DNA of 12,320 nt, from assembly GCA_003557765.1 (NCBI GenBank), contig PWNO01000038.1:1-12320 (forward strand). Direction: 5' to 3'. The position numbers and the translations under genes are program-made. Positions 11,641 to 12,320 of the stretch are shown piece by piece. The notes beneath the pieces were generated by a model. The model did not search any database. It worked only from the letters and a program-made list of their open reading frames with translations, and had not been told where the DNA came from. Position 1 is the stretch's first letter, and every line of letters starts with the position of its first letter. The DNA comes from Bacteroidales bacterium (GTDB lineage Bacteria > Bacteroidota > Bacteroidia > Bacteroidales > UBA7960).

Positions 11641-12320
11641 ATGAAGAAAAGACTGGCCCGCAACGAGGTGCCGGAACATCTGACTTGGAATTTGCAGGAT
11701 ATATTCAGCACTTTTGAAGACTGGGAAAAGGAACTGGAGGCCGTTTCCGGGGATGCTTCTGCAGTAACTGCTTACAAAGGCAGGCTGGCAGGGGGAGCAG
11801 ATATCCTGCTGGAGTGTTTGGAGGCAGAGGAGGACTTGCAAAAGCGGGTTTTCCGGGTGGTCATCTATGCCCACTTGCTGCTGGCGGGCGATGGAACTGA
11901 TGCAGCATACCAGGCGGCGCTGGGCCGAGCCTCTTCCATGGTTGCTGCTGTCCAGGCGGAGACTGCCTTTATCCGGTCGGAATCTCTGGCGCTGCCGGAA
12001 GGCACGCTGGAAAAATATCTGGAAGAAAATTCTAAACTTAAAGACTTTGAGCGTACATTGAACAAAATGATAGAGGAAAAACCTCATACTTTAGAACCGG
12101 AGACAGAGCGGGCGCTGGCCTCCCTGGGCGAGGTGCTCAGCGCACCCGGGGCAATCTATAACCGTTCCAAAGCTGCTGACATGACCTTTGAGCCGGTGGA
12201 AGACAGCGATGGCCAGTCCCACCCCATGTCCTTTGCCCTTTATGAGGAGACATATGAGAAGGATGCCGATATAGTGCTCAGACGCAACGCCTATGCGTCC
12301 TTCACCAAGGGCTTGAAGGC
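11641..12320 (+). CDS. pepF: Oligoendopeptidase F (M3 family), N-terminal part, cut by window end
   Basis: The first 226 codons of a gene that runs past the window edge. The start at ATG 11641 is supported by AAAGGAG at 11627-11633; a second ATG at 11635 is too close to that site. The N-terminus, with VPEHLTWNLQDIFSTFEDWE, is the hallmark of oligoendopeptidase F. The helical lid domain follows, containing EEDLQKRVFRVVIYAHLLLA, then YLEENSKLKDFERTLNKM and SLGEVLSAPGAIYNRSKAAD, then MTFEPVEDSDGQ and RNAYASFTKG. Full-length PepF proteins have about 600 residues and a C-terminal HExxH zinc site, which would lie beyond the window, so activity cannot be judged. Cytoplasmic degradation of short peptides is the family role. 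The gene follows a separate terminator, so it has its own promoter in 11549-11640, which could not be located. Confidence 0.93.
   Translation, partial: MKKRLARNEVPEHLTWNLQDIFSTFEDWEKELEAVSGDASAVTAYKGRLAGGADILLECLEAEEDLQKRVFRVVIYAHLLLAGDGTDAAYQAALGRASSMVAAVQAETAFIRSESLALPEGTLEKYLEENSKLKDFERTLNKMIEEKPHTLEPETERALASLGEVLSAPGAIYNRSKAADMTFEPVEDSDGQSHPMSFALYEETYEKDADIVLRRNAYASFTKGLK

Noticed and set aside
11557..12087. 176-codon minus-strand frame opposite pepF
   Set aside because: Shadow of pepF; the plus-strand frame carries clear PepF signatures and a proper ribosome binding site.

Overview
The window looks like a chromosomal segment from a low- to mid-GC Firmicute, most likely a member of the Clostridia. 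The evidence is strong AGGAGG-type ribosome binding sites, several GTG/TTG starts, compact operons with Rho-independent terminators, and the gene families present: an Lmo0937-like membrane peptide, LapA, dodecin, a DUF5058 protein, a bPH_4 protein and oligoendopeptidase F. No rRNA, tRNA, CRISPR array or phage module was seen.

Left part (1-3650, plus strand). This holds the 3' end of an unrecognised gene, a small single-pass membrane protein, and a cysteine-rich DUF2703 thioredoxin-like protein. A cell-envelope/stress-type cluster follows: a LapA-domain coiled-coil membrane protein, a 56-residue Lmo0937-family membrane peptide and a dodecin. Next is a VapBC toxin-antitoxin pair whose promoter carries a 12-bp-periodic direct repeat. 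Four intrinsic terminators punctuate the window's plus-strand genes with confidence, three of them in this part.

Middle part (3651-8512). A frameshifted remnant of an IS256-family transposase separates VapBC from the most interesting locus. There, a minus-strand operon encodes an M20 amidohydrolase, a DUF5058 membrane protein and a second polytopic membrane protein. A large regulator is transcribed divergently from it and has an N-terminal sensor-like region, a degenerate GGDEF-like middle and a C-terminal winged helix. The layout suggests an uncharacterised uptake-plus-hydrolysis system for N-acyl amino acids or peptide-like amides: the two membrane proteins would import the substrate, the M20 enzyme would cleave it, and the regulator would sense it. 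Well-formed sigma-A promoters face away from each other in the 241-bp intergenic region, and each is accompanied by a copy of the same 9-mer.

Right part (8513-12320). A 587-bp stretch has no convincing large gene, but it contains a striking hairpin that would hide a ribosome binding site on the minus strand. Then come a bPH_4 membrane protein (minus), a divergent M24 aminopeptidase P-like enzyme (minus, visibly more GC-rich), a small lipoprotein (plus) and the first 226 codons of oligoendopeptidase F (plus, cut by the window edge). Three peptide- or amide-cleaving enzymes (M20, M24, PepF) lie within 6.6 kb, which suggests a peptide/amino-acid-using lifestyle.
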